From positions 62,001-126,000 of the forward strand of contig NZ_JACMYG010000009.1 in assembly GCF_014236655.1 (NCBI RefSeq): 64,000 nt of DNA, given 5' to 3'. The position numbers and the translations under genes were made by a program. This DNA is from Pseudomonas kielensis (lineage in GTDB: Bacteria > Pseudomonadota > Gammaproteobacteria > Pseudomonadales > Pseudomonadaceae). The notes below the pieces were generated by a model. The model was not told where the DNA came from and did no database searches. It worked only from the letters and a program-made list of their open reading frames with translations. Position 1 is the first letter of the stretch; every line of letters begins with the position of its first letter. Of this stretch, positions 8,030 to 15,543 are shown in pieces.

Positions 8030-9550
8030 TCAGGCCTGTCCCGGTGTGTTGAGGTTCATCGAGCGCACTGCCAGGGCCGTGGCTGTGGCTTCGTCCACCG
8101 CCAGGGAAAAGCACAGAGTCGCGCCCTGGCCAGGGACATCCAGCAGCCGTACCTGGCGGCCATGCAGTTCAAGGATCCGCTGCACAATCCGCAAGCCCAG
8201 GCCACCGTCGCGGCGCGCCCCGCCAATGTTGAACGGGCGCAGGAACAGTCCTTCGCGCAGTTCGGCGGCAATCCCCGGGCCGCTGTCGCTGACGGTGATT
8301 TCGACGAATTTGCCCTGGGGCACCAGGCGGATTTCGATCACCCCTCCGGCCGGGGTGTAGCGCAGGGCGTTGTCGAACAGGTTGGTCAGCACCCGCTCGA
8401 TCAACCCGAGGTCGGCGCACACCCCTGACACGCTCGGCGCAAAACTGGCCTTGAGTTGCACATGCCGGGACTCGGCGTTCAGCTCGAATTTCTGGAAGAT
8501 GTCCTGCACCAGGTCGGTCAGGGAAAAACGCTCCAGCACCGGCTGGACAAAACCGTGCTCCAGGCGCACCAGTTCCAGCAACGATTGCGCCAGGCCACCG
8601 ACCTTGCGGCTCTGGTCCAGGGCGATGCCCAGGTAACGCCGGCGTTCGTCCGGGGTCAGGCTGGCGTCCTTGAGCGACAGGGTTTCCAGGTAACCATGCA
8701 ACGACGCCAGGGGAGTGCGCAGGTCGTGGGAAATGTTCGCCACCAGTTCACGGCGCTCCTGATCCTGGCGGGTCAGGGAGCGCCATTGTTCGCCCAGGCG
8801 GTTCTGCATTTGCCGGAATGCGGCAGCGAGTACGGCGATTTCGTCCTGGCTGGTGGAGGGCTCCACAGGCACGGGGGCGGGCGCCGTGGCGGGGATGCCG
8901 TCGATGTCGAAGCCCTTGACGCTGTCGGTCAGGCGCCGCAGCGGCCGGGTGATCAAGGTGAACGCGGTCAGGCCGGCAATCAGGCACAATAGCGCCACCA
9001 GGCCAATCGACCAGAGGGCCGTGTTCAGCGCCGCGCTGGTGGCGCCGCGCGCGGCCAAGCGGTCACGTTCTTCGCTGAGCAGCACCACATACAGATAACC
9101 GGCCTGCTGGCCGTTGACCTTGAGCGGTGCGGCGCTGAACACCTTGCGCCCGTCGAGACTGCGCGGATCGTCGCCGAGAATCGGCAGGCGCTCGTCGTTG
9201 AGCAAACGCTGCAAGGGCGCCAGGTCGACCTGCTCGCGGCGCAGATGGCCCTCGGGCGCCGCATCGCCGATCACTCGGCCCTGGTTGTCGAGCAGGTACA
9301 CCTCGACACTCGGGTTGACCAGCATCAGTTGGCTGAACAGGTTACGCAGGGCTTCGGGTTTCAGGCCGTTGGCATCCATCAACTGGGTGTCACGGGCGAT
9401 GTGCTGCGCCAGGTCGCGGGACAAGCCTTGCACCACTTCCAGCTCATGCATCTGGTTGGCGCGCACCTGCATCCACACCGAGGTGCCACTGCAGATCAGC
9501 AGGAGCAGGGCGAACACCAGCGACAGGCGTTGGCTGAGGGTCAGCTTCAT
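8030..9550 (-). CDS. Membrane sensor histidine kinase
   Basis: 506 residues. First membrane helix about 10-28, periplasmic sensing domain about 30-172, second helix about 178-200, HAMP after it. The phospho-accepting H275 is in ANISHDLRTPLASL, the N box has N394 (FDNALRYTPAGG), and the G boxes are DSGPGI and GLGLRI. A Pro/Ala-rich insert (TAPAPVPVEP) interrupts the HAMP region. The start codon overlaps the regulator's stop (ATGA), so kinase and regulator are co-translated. The pair is divergent from exported methionine sulfoxide reductase genes, suggesting it senses envelope oxidation (inference). Confidence 0.9.
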   Translation of the reverse strand: MKLTLSQRLSLVFALLLLICSGTSVWMQVRANQMHELEVVQGLSRDLAQHIARDTQLMDANGLKPEALRNLFSQLMLVNPSVEVYLLDNQGRVIGDAAPEGHLRREQVDLAPLQRLLNDERLPILGDDPRSLDGRKVFSAAPLKVNGQQAGYLYVVLLSEERDRLAARGATSAALNTALWSIGLVALLCLIAGLTAFTLITRPLRRLTDSVKGFDIDGIPATAPAPVPVEPSTSQDEIAVLAAAFRQMQNRLGEQWRSLTRQDQERRELVANISHDLRTPLASLHGYLETLSLKDASLTPDERRRYLGIALDQSRKVGGLAQSLLELVRLEHGFVQPVLERFSLTDLVQDIFQKFELNAESRHVQLKASFAPSVSGVCADLGLIERVLTNLFDNALRYTPAGGVIEIRLVPQGKFVEITVSDSGPGIAAELREGLFLRPFNIGGARRDGGLGLRIVQRILELHGRQVRLLDVPGQGATLCFSLAVDEATATALAVRSMNLNTPGQA

Positions 9551-10263
9551 GTCGGCTCCTGCGCGCTGGCGAATTTATAGCCGCGCCCCCAGACCGTGAG
9601 AATGCGCACCGGCTGCGCCGGATCGGCCTCGATCTTGGCGCGCAGGCGGTTGATGTGGGTGTTGACCGTGTGTTCGTAGCCTTCGTGGCTGTAGCCCCAG
9701 ACCGCGTTGAGCAGGTCCATGCGCGAGAACACCTTGCCCGGCTGGCGGGCGAAGAAGTACAGCAGGTCGAACTCGCGCGGTGTCAGGTCCAGGCGCTTGC
9801 CGTGCAGCGCCACTTCGCGGGTGATCGGGTCGATGAACAGACCGTCGCTGCTGAGGCTGCCGGCGTCCATCTTCAGGTTGCGCGCCATGGCATCGACTCG
9901 GCGTAGCAGGGCCTTGACCCGAGCGACCAGCTCGAGCATGGAAAACGGTTTGGCCAGGTAATCGTCGGCACCCAGTTCCAGGCCGAGGATGCGGTGCATT
10001 TCGCTGGAACGCGCGCTGGTAATGATGATCGGCGTGTAGCGCGCCATGGCGCGGGCGCGGCGGCAGATTTCCAGGCCGTCGACACCGGGCAGCATCAGGT
10101 CCAGGACCAGCGCGTCCCAGTTGCCCTGTTCGAGCAGGTGCAGGCCCTGGTTGCCGTCGGCGCTGTGCACCACCTCGAAGTGTTCGTCGCGCAGGTGCAG
10201 GCAGATCAGGTCGGCGATGTGACTGTCGTCCTCGACCACCAGGACACGTTTTGGCTGGTCCAT
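9547..10263 (-). CDS. OmpR-family response regulator
   Basis: 238 residues from the ATG at 10263 (MDQPKRVLVVEDD), preceded by GGAGC. Receiver domain with acidic pair D12-D13, phospho-acceptor D55 (VLDLMLPG) and K105 (AKPFSML). The C-terminal winged helix ends in INRLRAKIEADPAQPVRILTVWGRGYKF. It is the first gene of the pair with the kinase. The 153 bases between it and msrB are the likely target region. Confidence 0.92.
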   Translation of the reverse strand: MDQPKRVLVVEDDSHIADLICLHLRDEHFEVVHSADGNQGLHLLEQGNWDALVLDLMLPGVDGLEICRRARAMARYTPIIITSARSSEMHRILGLELGADDYLAKPFSMLELVARVKALLRRVDAMARNLKMDAGSLSSDGLFIDPITREVALHGKRLDLTPREFDLLYFFARQPGKVFSRMDLLNAVWGYSHEGYEHTVNTHINRLRAKIEADPAQPVRILTVWGRGYKFASAQEPT

Positions 10264-10416
10264 AAAGCTCCGATCCGGTTGCGTAGTGCGGCCATTGTGC
10301 GGCTTTTCCCGGCGCTCAGTTATCACGAATTGTTTAACTGTACGTGAGGATTTGGCGATCAACTCAAGCCTAGGCTGTGTTCCAGGTTATCCACAGCACA
10401 GTGAAGGAGAGGGACC
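10264..10416. promoter_or_regulatory. Divergent promoter region, regulator pair / msrB-msrA
   Basis: A 153-base spacer between the oppositely read response-regulator and msrB genes, with an AT-richer centre around 10310-10345. No clear -35/-10 pair or OmpR-type direct repeat could be assigned by eye. A GAAGGAGAGG ribosome site precedes msrB. Confidence 0.4.
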
Positions 10417-10926
10417 ATGTATTCACGGCGACAGTTTCTGCTGGCCGGCGGCGGGCTGGGTGTTGCAGCGCTGGTGGCCGGGGTCCTGACCCGGCGGGTG
10501 GCGCCCCCGACGTTGATCGGTGCGGCGCAGGCGGCCGAGACCTTCGAGGTCAGCCACAGCGATGAGCAATGGCGCGCCCTGCTGACCCCCGAGCAGTACC
10601 ACATCCTGCGGGAGGAGGGCACCGAGCGCGCCTACAGCAGTGCGCTGAACGACGAGCATCGCGACGGCACCTTTGCCTGCGCCGGCTGCCAGTTGGCGCT
10701 GTTTACCTCCAGCCGCAAGTTCGACAGCCATACCGGCTGGCCAAGTTTCTGGGCGCCCCTGCCCAACGCCGTGGCCACCCGCCAGGACCGCAGCTTAGGC
10801 GTGCTGCGTGAAGAGGTGCATTGCCGGCGCTGCGGCGGGCACCTGGGCCATGTATTCGACGACGGCCCACCGCCGACCGGACTGCGCTACTGCATGAATG
10901 GCCTGGCCATGACCTTTGCGGCCTGA
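10417..10926 (+). CDS. msrB: Peptide-methionine (R)-S-oxide reductase, Tat-exported
   Basis: 169 residues. N-terminal twin-arginine signal MYSRRQFLLAGGGLG, with likely cleavage after AAQA near residue 39. The MsrB domain follows. Zinc cysteines are C88, C91 (CAGC) and C136, C139 (CRRC), with GGHLGH between sheets. The catalytic cysteine is C159 in RYCMN, where Met replaces the more common Ile. It would repair R-sulfoxides of oxidised periplasmic proteins. Strong ribosome site GGAGAGG. Followed by the S-specific partner msrA. Confidence 0.92.
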   Translation: MYSRRQFLLAGGGLGVAALVAGVLTRRVAPPTLIGAAQAAETFEVSHSDEQWRALLTPEQYHILREEGTERAYSSALNDEHRDGTFACAGCQLALFTSSRKFDSHTGWPSFWAPLPNAVATRQDRSLGVLREEVHCRRCGGHLGHVFDDGPPPTGLRYCMNGLAMTFAA

Positions 10927-10995
10927 CCCCGGGTTTTTACCTTGCTCAGTGACGGCACTGTCAGTCACCCATTTCCCCCATCAGGAGTACTCACC

Positions 10996-11703
10996 ATGAA
11001 TCGCCGATTGACCTGGCGTCACACCTTGTTCGGCCTGGCGCTCGCCGGCGTGGTCGGGCAGTGCCTGGGTTTTTCCCTGGGCGCGAGCGAAGAGGCGGTC
11101 GTCCTGGCAGCGCCAGTGGTCGACGAAGTGCCGAATACGGCGAGTGAAACCGCGGTGTTCGCCGGTGGTTGTTTCTGGGGCGTGCAGGGGGTGTTCCAGC
11201 ATGTCAAAGGGGTGACCAGTGCGGTGTCGGGCTACGCCGGGGGCACGGCCGAAACCGCGCAGTACGAACGTGTCGGCGAAGGCGATACCGGCCACGCCGA
11301 GGCGGTGCGAGTGACCTTCGACCCGGCCCAGGTCAGCTACGGCAGCTTGTTGCAGATCTATTTTTCGGTGGCCCATAACCCTACGGAACTCAATCGCCAG
11401 GGGCCCGACCGGGGCACCCAGTATCGTTCGGCACTGTTCGTGGAAAATGCCCGGCAACAGAAGGTCGCCCAGGCCTACATCGCCCAGTTGGACGCGGCCC
11501 ATGCCTTCAACGCACCGATAGTGACCACCGTCGAGCGTGACAGTGGTTTTTACCCAGCGGAGGACTACCACCAGGACTTCCTGACCGAGCACCCCAGCCA
11601 CCCCTACATCGTCATCAACGACCTGCCGAAAGTGGCGCAGCTCAAACAGCTGTACCCGCAGCGGTATTCGGCGCAACCGGTGTTGGTGAAGGCCGGGATG
11701 TAA
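10996..11703 (+). CDS. msrA: Peptide-methionine (S)-S-oxide reductase, exported or membrane-anchored
   Basis: 235 residues from the ATG at 10996, preceded by CAGGAG. The N-terminus has a positively charged start and a hydrophobic segment (about 10-29), so it is exported or anchored. The catalytic motif is GGCFWG with C59. Family landmarks YAGGTAETAQYERVGEGDTGHAE and FYPAEDYHQDF follow in shortened form. It works with msrB in the same transcript to reduce both sulfoxide isomers outside the cytoplasm. This is distinct from the usual cytosolic MsrA of pseudomonads. Confidence 0.9.
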   Translation: MNRRLTWRHTLFGLALAGVVGQCLGFSLGASEEAVVLAAPVVDEVPNTASETAVFAGGCFWGVQGVFQHVKGVTSAVSGYAGGTAETAQYERVGEGDTGHAEAVRVTFDPAQVSYGSLLQIYFSVAHNPTELNRQGPDRGTQYRSALFVENARQQKVAQAYIAQLDAAHAFNAPIVTTVERDSGFYPAEDYHQDFLTEHPSHPYIVINDLPKVAQLKQLYPQRYSAQPVLVKAGM

Positions 11704-11709
11704 GTCCGA

Positions 11710-12723
11710 TCATTCGCTGATCATGTTCTTGCCGACGCTTTTCGAGCGATACAGCGCCTGATCGGCGCGGGCCAGCAGGCCGGTCTGCTGTTCGTCGTCG
11801 AAGCGCTGGACCACGCCAAAGCTCATGGTCACCTGGTAGTCGCCCACCGGCGCCAGGCTTTCCAGTTCAAAGCGAATGGTTTCGGCCAGGACCCGGGCGG
11901 TGGTGACGGGGGTGTTGGGCAGCAGCATGATGAACTCGTCGCCGCCCCAACGGGCCAGCAAGTCGCCTTCGCGCACGCAGCGCTTGAGGGTTTCCACCAC
12001 GTGCACCAGCGCCGCATCACCCAGGGCATGGCCGTAGTGGTCATTGATGACTTTGAAGTCGTCGATGTCCATGGCGATCAGCGACAGTGGCTGGCGAAAC
12101 CGCTCGGCGCGTTCGCACTCAAGCGGCAGGGCGGTTTCCAGGCGGTAGCGGTTGGCGATGCCGGTGAGGCTGTCGCTCTCGGCCAGCTTGCGGTTCTCCT
12201 GCAACTGCACCTGCAACTGTTGATTGACTCGCGATAACTCGCGGGTGCGTTCGTCGATGATGGCTTCCAGGGACTTGTTGCGTTGCTCCAACTGCTCCAC
12301 CAGGCGCTGCTTGTCTTCAATGCTGCGGTGGGCGCCGATCATCCGCGCGACCGAGCCATCGGCATTGCGGGCGACCACGTAGCCCTGGTCTTCGATCCGG
12401 GTGTAGGCGCCGTCCTGCATGCGGCAACGGTATTGCGCCAGGTAACGCGGCGAGCGTTGCTGCAGATGGTCGTCGAACAGTTGCATCACCTGGGGGAAAT
12501 CCTCCGGGTGGATCAGGCTTTCCCAGGTCAGTACGCTGTTTGCCAGGCCGTGGGGCGCGTAGCCAAGCATCTCGTACCAGCCGCGGTTGCGGTAGACGAA
12601 GCCGGTGTTGGCGTTCCAGTCCCAGATGCCGTCGCTGGTCAGGTCCAGGATCGCCCTCAGTATGTCTTCGTTCAGGTCCACCGGGTGGACCTGCAATGGC
12701 TCGAATTCCGACGCATCCCCCAT
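11710..12723 (-). CDS. PAS-GGDEF diguanylate cyclase
   Basis: 337 residues, no membrane segment. PAS domain (PAS_3 style) about 20-135, a coiled coil about 135-180, then GGDEF about 182-337. The active site is GGDEF at 260-264 (RWGGDEFIML), and the inhibitory I-site R251-x-x-D254 lies five residues before it, so it should make c-di-GMP and be feedback-inhibited. Good ribosome site AAGGAGAG. A 46-bp paired-palindrome element lies 100-146 bases upstream, where its promoter should be. Confidence 0.9.
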   Translation of the reverse strand: MGDASEFEPLQVHPVDLNEDILRAILDLTSDGIWDWNANTGFVYRNRGWYEMLGYAPHGLANSVLTWESLIHPEDFPQVMQLFDDHLQQRSPRYLAQYRCRMQDGAYTRIEDQGYVVARNADGSVARMIGAHRSIEDKQRLVEQLEQRNKSLEAIIDERTRELSRVNQQLQVQLQENRKLAESDSLTGIANRYRLETALPLECERAERFRQPLSLIAMDIDDFKVINDHYGHALGDAALVHVVETLKRCVREGDLLARWGGDEFIMLLPNTPVTTARVLAETIRFELESLAPVGDYQVTMSFGVVQRFDDEQQTGLLARADQALYRSKSVGKNMISE

Positions 12724-12823
12724 GATCGCTCTCCTTGCTGTGCTGATGCCGAAGTGGTCCTTGCGTCGCTGAGACTAGCCCAAGGCACAGGGTCGCTCCA
12801 GTGCCGGGAGTCGCCTCGCAGGT

Positions 12824-12869
12824 GTAGCTTCCTGAGGCTACAACGGGAAAAGTAGCCTCAGGAGGCTAC
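12824..12869. repeat. 46-bp paired-palindrome element, copy 2
   Basis: GTAGCTTCCTGAGGCTAC (12824-12841), 10 bases, then GTAGCCTCAGGAGGCTAC (12852-12869). Each half is itself nearly palindromic, and the two halves are inverted copies (17 of 18 match). It overlaps the stop codon of the DUF3307-type gene and lies upstream of the GGDEF gene. The spacing equals that of the copy before satD (start to start 28 bp). Confidence 0.8.
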
Positions 12870-13603
12870 AGTCCCAGGATCCGCGTCACCGCCAGCCCGA
12901 CGGCGATGCTCAGGGTGAAGCTCAACAAGGTGCCCAGCAGCACGTATTCGCTCAGCGAGCGGACCTTGGCGCCCTGGATTTCATTGAAGCGCAGGATGCT
13001 TTTGGCGGTGATCAGGAAACCCACGGCCTCCCATTGCTGCAACAGGACGAAGGTCAGGATCAGCACCCGCTCCAGATTGCCAATCAGCGCCCCGGCGTTG
13101 GCCAGTGAGCCGAGTTTGTCGATTTCCTTGATCCACGGGGCGAGGGCGGCCCCGATCAGGCTGGACGTGGGCCGCAACACCAGCAGGTAGGCCAGGGCGA
13201 TCAACAGGTTTGGCGCACTCACCAGTTCCGTCAACCAGGCACGCCAGGGCGCGGCGGCGCCCTCGATCGCGGCCCAGACCCCGAGGATCGCCAGCAGGCT
13301 AACCCCCTGTTCCAGGAGGAAGCGGCGCACCGGATGGGGCGCGGGACGCGGGAGCAACCCATGCAGGGCGGCTCGCGCCACGGCCAGCGACAGTGCGATC
13401 AGGGCGGCCCAGGGCAGCGGATTGGCGGTCAGCGCCAGCGCGGCACAGTAGCCCAGCCCCGCGACCCCGACATAGCTGGTCAGCGCCCGTGCTCGGTGGA
13501 GCCCGCTGCTGGCTTGGCTGAACCAGCGTTTCCAGGGCAGGGAGAAGTCGGCCAGCACATGGATCAGCAGCAGTATCAGCAACAGAGTGTTGGGCTCAGC
13601 CAT
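12866..13603 (-). CDS. DUF3307-type polytopic membrane protein
   Basis: 245 residues, mostly hydrophobic, with about six or seven membrane segments. It begins LLLILLLIHVLADF, with the HxxxDF signature typical of the DUF3307 family, and ends in a helix (LSIAVGLAVTRILGL). A charged loop near residues 155-165 contains WIKEIDKLGSL. The start overlaps the satD stop by 8 bases, so the two are translationally coupled. Function unknown; its constant partnership suggests it is the membrane half of a SatD system. The stop codon lies within the 46-bp repeat element. Confidence 0.75.
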   Translation of the reverse strand: MAEPNTLLLILLLIHVLADFSLPWKRWFSQASSGLHRARALTSYVGVAGLGYCAALALTANPLPWAALIALSLAVARAALHGLLPRPAPHPVRRFLLEQGVSLLAILGVWAAIEGAAAPWRAWLTELVSAPNLLIALAYLLVLRPTSSLIGAALAPWIKEIDKLGSLANAGALIGNLERVLILTFVLLQQWEAVGFLITAKSILRFNEIQGAKVRSLSEYVLLGTLLSFTLSIAVGLAVTRILGL

Positions 13604-14213
13604 GTTGCAACTCCTCGATCCACTGGTGGGTGCGTTCCAGGTAACGATCCAGCAAACGTGCCTGGGCCCGTTGCAGCGCTTTGTTCACCGTGACCCGGGA
13701 TTTGCCCAGGTGGTGGGCGGTGCTCGACTGATCGCCCTGGCTGGTCAGGTGCACGCCATAGGTCTGGGCTTCCACTTGGGTCCATTGCTCGATGATGGCG
13801 CCGACAAACTCGGTCACCAGCTCTGTGCGCTCGAGAAACCGGCTGTCGCTGCAAAAAACCCCCAGGGTCGACTTTTTCATGCTGTCCAGGCCTTGCCCGG
13901 ACAGCACGAAGACTTCGCCGTAGCCTTTATCGACTGGCGCCGCCCCGATGCCGACGGCGACCCGGGCGTCCCAGCGCTCGCCTTTGGGGCTGGCGGCAAT
14001 CAGCCCGGCCCGCAAGGCCAGCGCACAGTCGAAGGCCAGCGCCGGTTGTCCGAGCACCAGTTGAAAGCCGTCGCCACGGAAGGTTTCAGCGCTGGCGCCG
14101 TAGCGCTCGCTCAAGGTCGCCAGCACCCTGGAAAGCCCCTCGATGTACGCCAGGGTGTCGTGGGAGTGCTGGGAGTGAATCAGATCACCGGTCAGGACTG
14201 CCTTGATCGTCAT
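13596..14213 (-). CDS. SatD-family protein (cyclase-like domain plus helix-turn-helix)
   Basis: 205 residues. Residues 1-115 carry TGDLIHS (D10), FRGDGFQLVLG (D48), ALALRAG, RVAVGIG and GEVFVLSGQGLD. That order matches the two metal Asp, RxGI and VN regions of class III nucleotide cyclases. The usual transition-state Asn and Arg are not clearly kept. Residues 160-195 (HHLGKSRVTVNKALQRAQ) look like a sigma-region-4-type helix-turn-helix. SatD is named from the Streptococcus mutans sat locus. AGGA lies 7 bases before the ATG. DNA-binding and nucleotide functions are inference. Confidence 0.75.
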   Translation of the reverse strand: MTIKAVLTGDLIHSQHSHDTLAYIEGLSRVLATLSERYGASAETFRGDGFQLVLGQPALAFDCALALRAGLIAASPKGERWDARVAVGIGAAPVDKGYGEVFVLSGQGLDSMKKSTLGVFCSDSRFLERTELVTEFVGAIIEQWTQVEAQTYGVHLTSQGDQSSTAHHLGKSRVTVNKALQRAQARLLDRYLERTHQWIEELQHG

Positions 14214-14244
14214 GCAGGTTCCTAGAGGAAAGACGTAGTGCTTA

Positions 14245-14293
14245 AAAGTAGCCTCTAAAGGCTACATTTGCAAAAGTAGCCTTTAGAGGCTAA
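14245..14293 (-). promoter_or_regulatory. satD promoter overlapped by 46-bp paired-palindrome element, copy 1
   Basis: GTAGCCTCTAAAGGCTAC (14248-14265), 10 bases, then GTAGCCTTTAGAGGCTAA (14276-14293); the halves are inverted copies (17 of 18). On the minus strand a plausible promoter, TTGCAA (14273-14268), 17 bases, TACTTT (14250-14245), lies across it. The -35 is in the spacer and the -10 is in one palindrome. That arrangement suits repression, perhaps by SatD itself. Confidence 0.65.
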
Positions 14294-14321
14294 TCCATAA
14301 TGTGATTCGACTGCGCGGTTG

Positions 14322-14490
14322 TCGTAGGCGCAAGGCTTGCCCGCGTGGCGGCCTCTGGGGTGTTGGATATGTACCCGGCCTAATCCAACACCCCAGAGGC
14401 CCACAGATGCAACGTCGCACCACAGTCGTGTAGATACCTATGCCGCGATGACGCCCTTGAGATCATGATCGCAAGCAAGCTTTGCTCCTA
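14322..14490. repeat. Degenerate REP pair enclosing a 19-bp perfect inverted repeat
   Basis: GGCGCAAGGCTTGCCCGCG near 14327 and GATCGCAAGCAAGCTTTGCT at 14467-14486 are worn REP units. Between them lies GGCCTCTGGGGTGTTGGAT (14350-14368), a 14-base loop and its exact complement (14383-14401). There is no U-run after either arm. The region separates the satD promoter from the end of the next LysR gene, and no coding sequence was seen in it. Confidence 0.6.
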
Positions 14491-15441
14491 CGTTGATTTG
14501 GGTGATTTGGGTGATTTGGGTACGCCGGCCCCGGGCCCTTGTTTGCCCCACATCTGCAGTGCGAACTCGACAAAGCAGCGCAGCTTCGGCAGGCGGTAGC
14601 GGTCCGGGGCGTAGACCAGGTTCATCGGCCGGTGGGGCAGTTGATAGTCCTGCAGCAGCGCCACCAGCTTGCCGTCGTGCAGGTCCTGTTGCACCAGCGC
14701 ATCGGGCAGCATGACTATGCCCATGCCAGCGCGCGCGGCCTGGTGCAAGCCGGGTGCGCTGTTGATCATCATCGGCCCGCTGACCGGCACCAGCACTTCG
14801 CCTTCGGGCCCGCTCAGTGGCCATTGTTTGCCCACCGCGCTCCAGTCATCGCCGACGGGGTAGGCGTAGGTCAGGCAGGCGTGTTGGCTCAGTTCGGCCG
14901 GCGTGCGGGGCACTCCCCGGCGTTCCAGGTAGGAGGGGGCAGCGCAGATGGTCAGGGTGAAGTCCATCAGCGGCCGGGCGATCAGCCCCGACGGCTCGGG
15001 GGTGCCCAGGCGAATGGCGGCGTGGACACTGTTGTCGATCAGGTCCACCACCTGCTGGCTCAGCACCACATCGACGCGGATTTGCGGGTACTGCTGGGTG
15101 AACAGGTGCATGGCCGGCGCCAGGCATTCGGAACCGAAGCTCGGTGGGGCGGCGATACGCAGCATCCCCTGGGGTTCGTCGTGCACGGTTTCGGCGAGTC
15201 GTTCGCTGTCCTGCACCAGCCCCAGTACCTCCAGGCAGCGCTCGTAGTAGGCTGCGCCAAACTCAGTGAGGCGCTGGCGGCGGGTGGTGCGGTTGATCAG
15301 GCTGACGCCCAGGCGTTGCTCGAGGGCGCGCAAGTGGTTGCCGACCATGGTGGTCGACAGGCTGCACTGGCGGGCGGCGGCGGTCATGCTGCCGGTCTCG
15401 ACCACTTTGACGTACACCGTCATGGCCAGGAATAGGTCCAT
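14488..15441 (-). CDS. LysR-family regulator
   Basis: 317 residues from the ATG at 15441 (MDLFLAMTVYVKVVETGS), with GGA 8 bases before; a TTG-started extension is unlikely. Winged helix about 1-60 (MTAAARQCSLSTTMVGNHLR), substrate domain about 90-295. The tail ends in three Pro-Lys-Ser units encoded by a 9-base tandem repeat. It is divergent from the argD-like gene at 15544 with about 100 bases between, so that gene is the likely target. Confidence 0.85.
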   Translation of the reverse strand: MDLFLAMTVYVKVVETGSMTAAARQCSLSTTMVGNHLRALEQRLGVSLINRTTRRQRLTEFGAAYYERCLEVLGLVQDSERLAETVHDEPQGMLRIAAPPSFGSECLAPAMHLFTQQYPQIRVDVVLSQQVVDLIDNSVHAAIRLGTPEPSGLIARPLMDFTLTICAAPSYLERRGVPRTPAELSQHACLTYAYPVGDDWSAVGKQWPLSGPEGEVLVPVSGPMMINSAPGLHQAARAGMGIVMLPDALVQQDLHDGKLVALLQDYQLPHRPMNLVYAPDRYRLPKLRCFVEFALQMWGKQGPGAGVPKSPKSPKST

Positions 15442-15543
15442 TATCAAGTCCAGCTTCAAGATGATTGAAGTTTCAGGCTGTTTATCCAGCTCAGGTGGCT
15501 AACGATACTGCAAAAACACCGAACCCTGCTGGAGCACGCTGCG

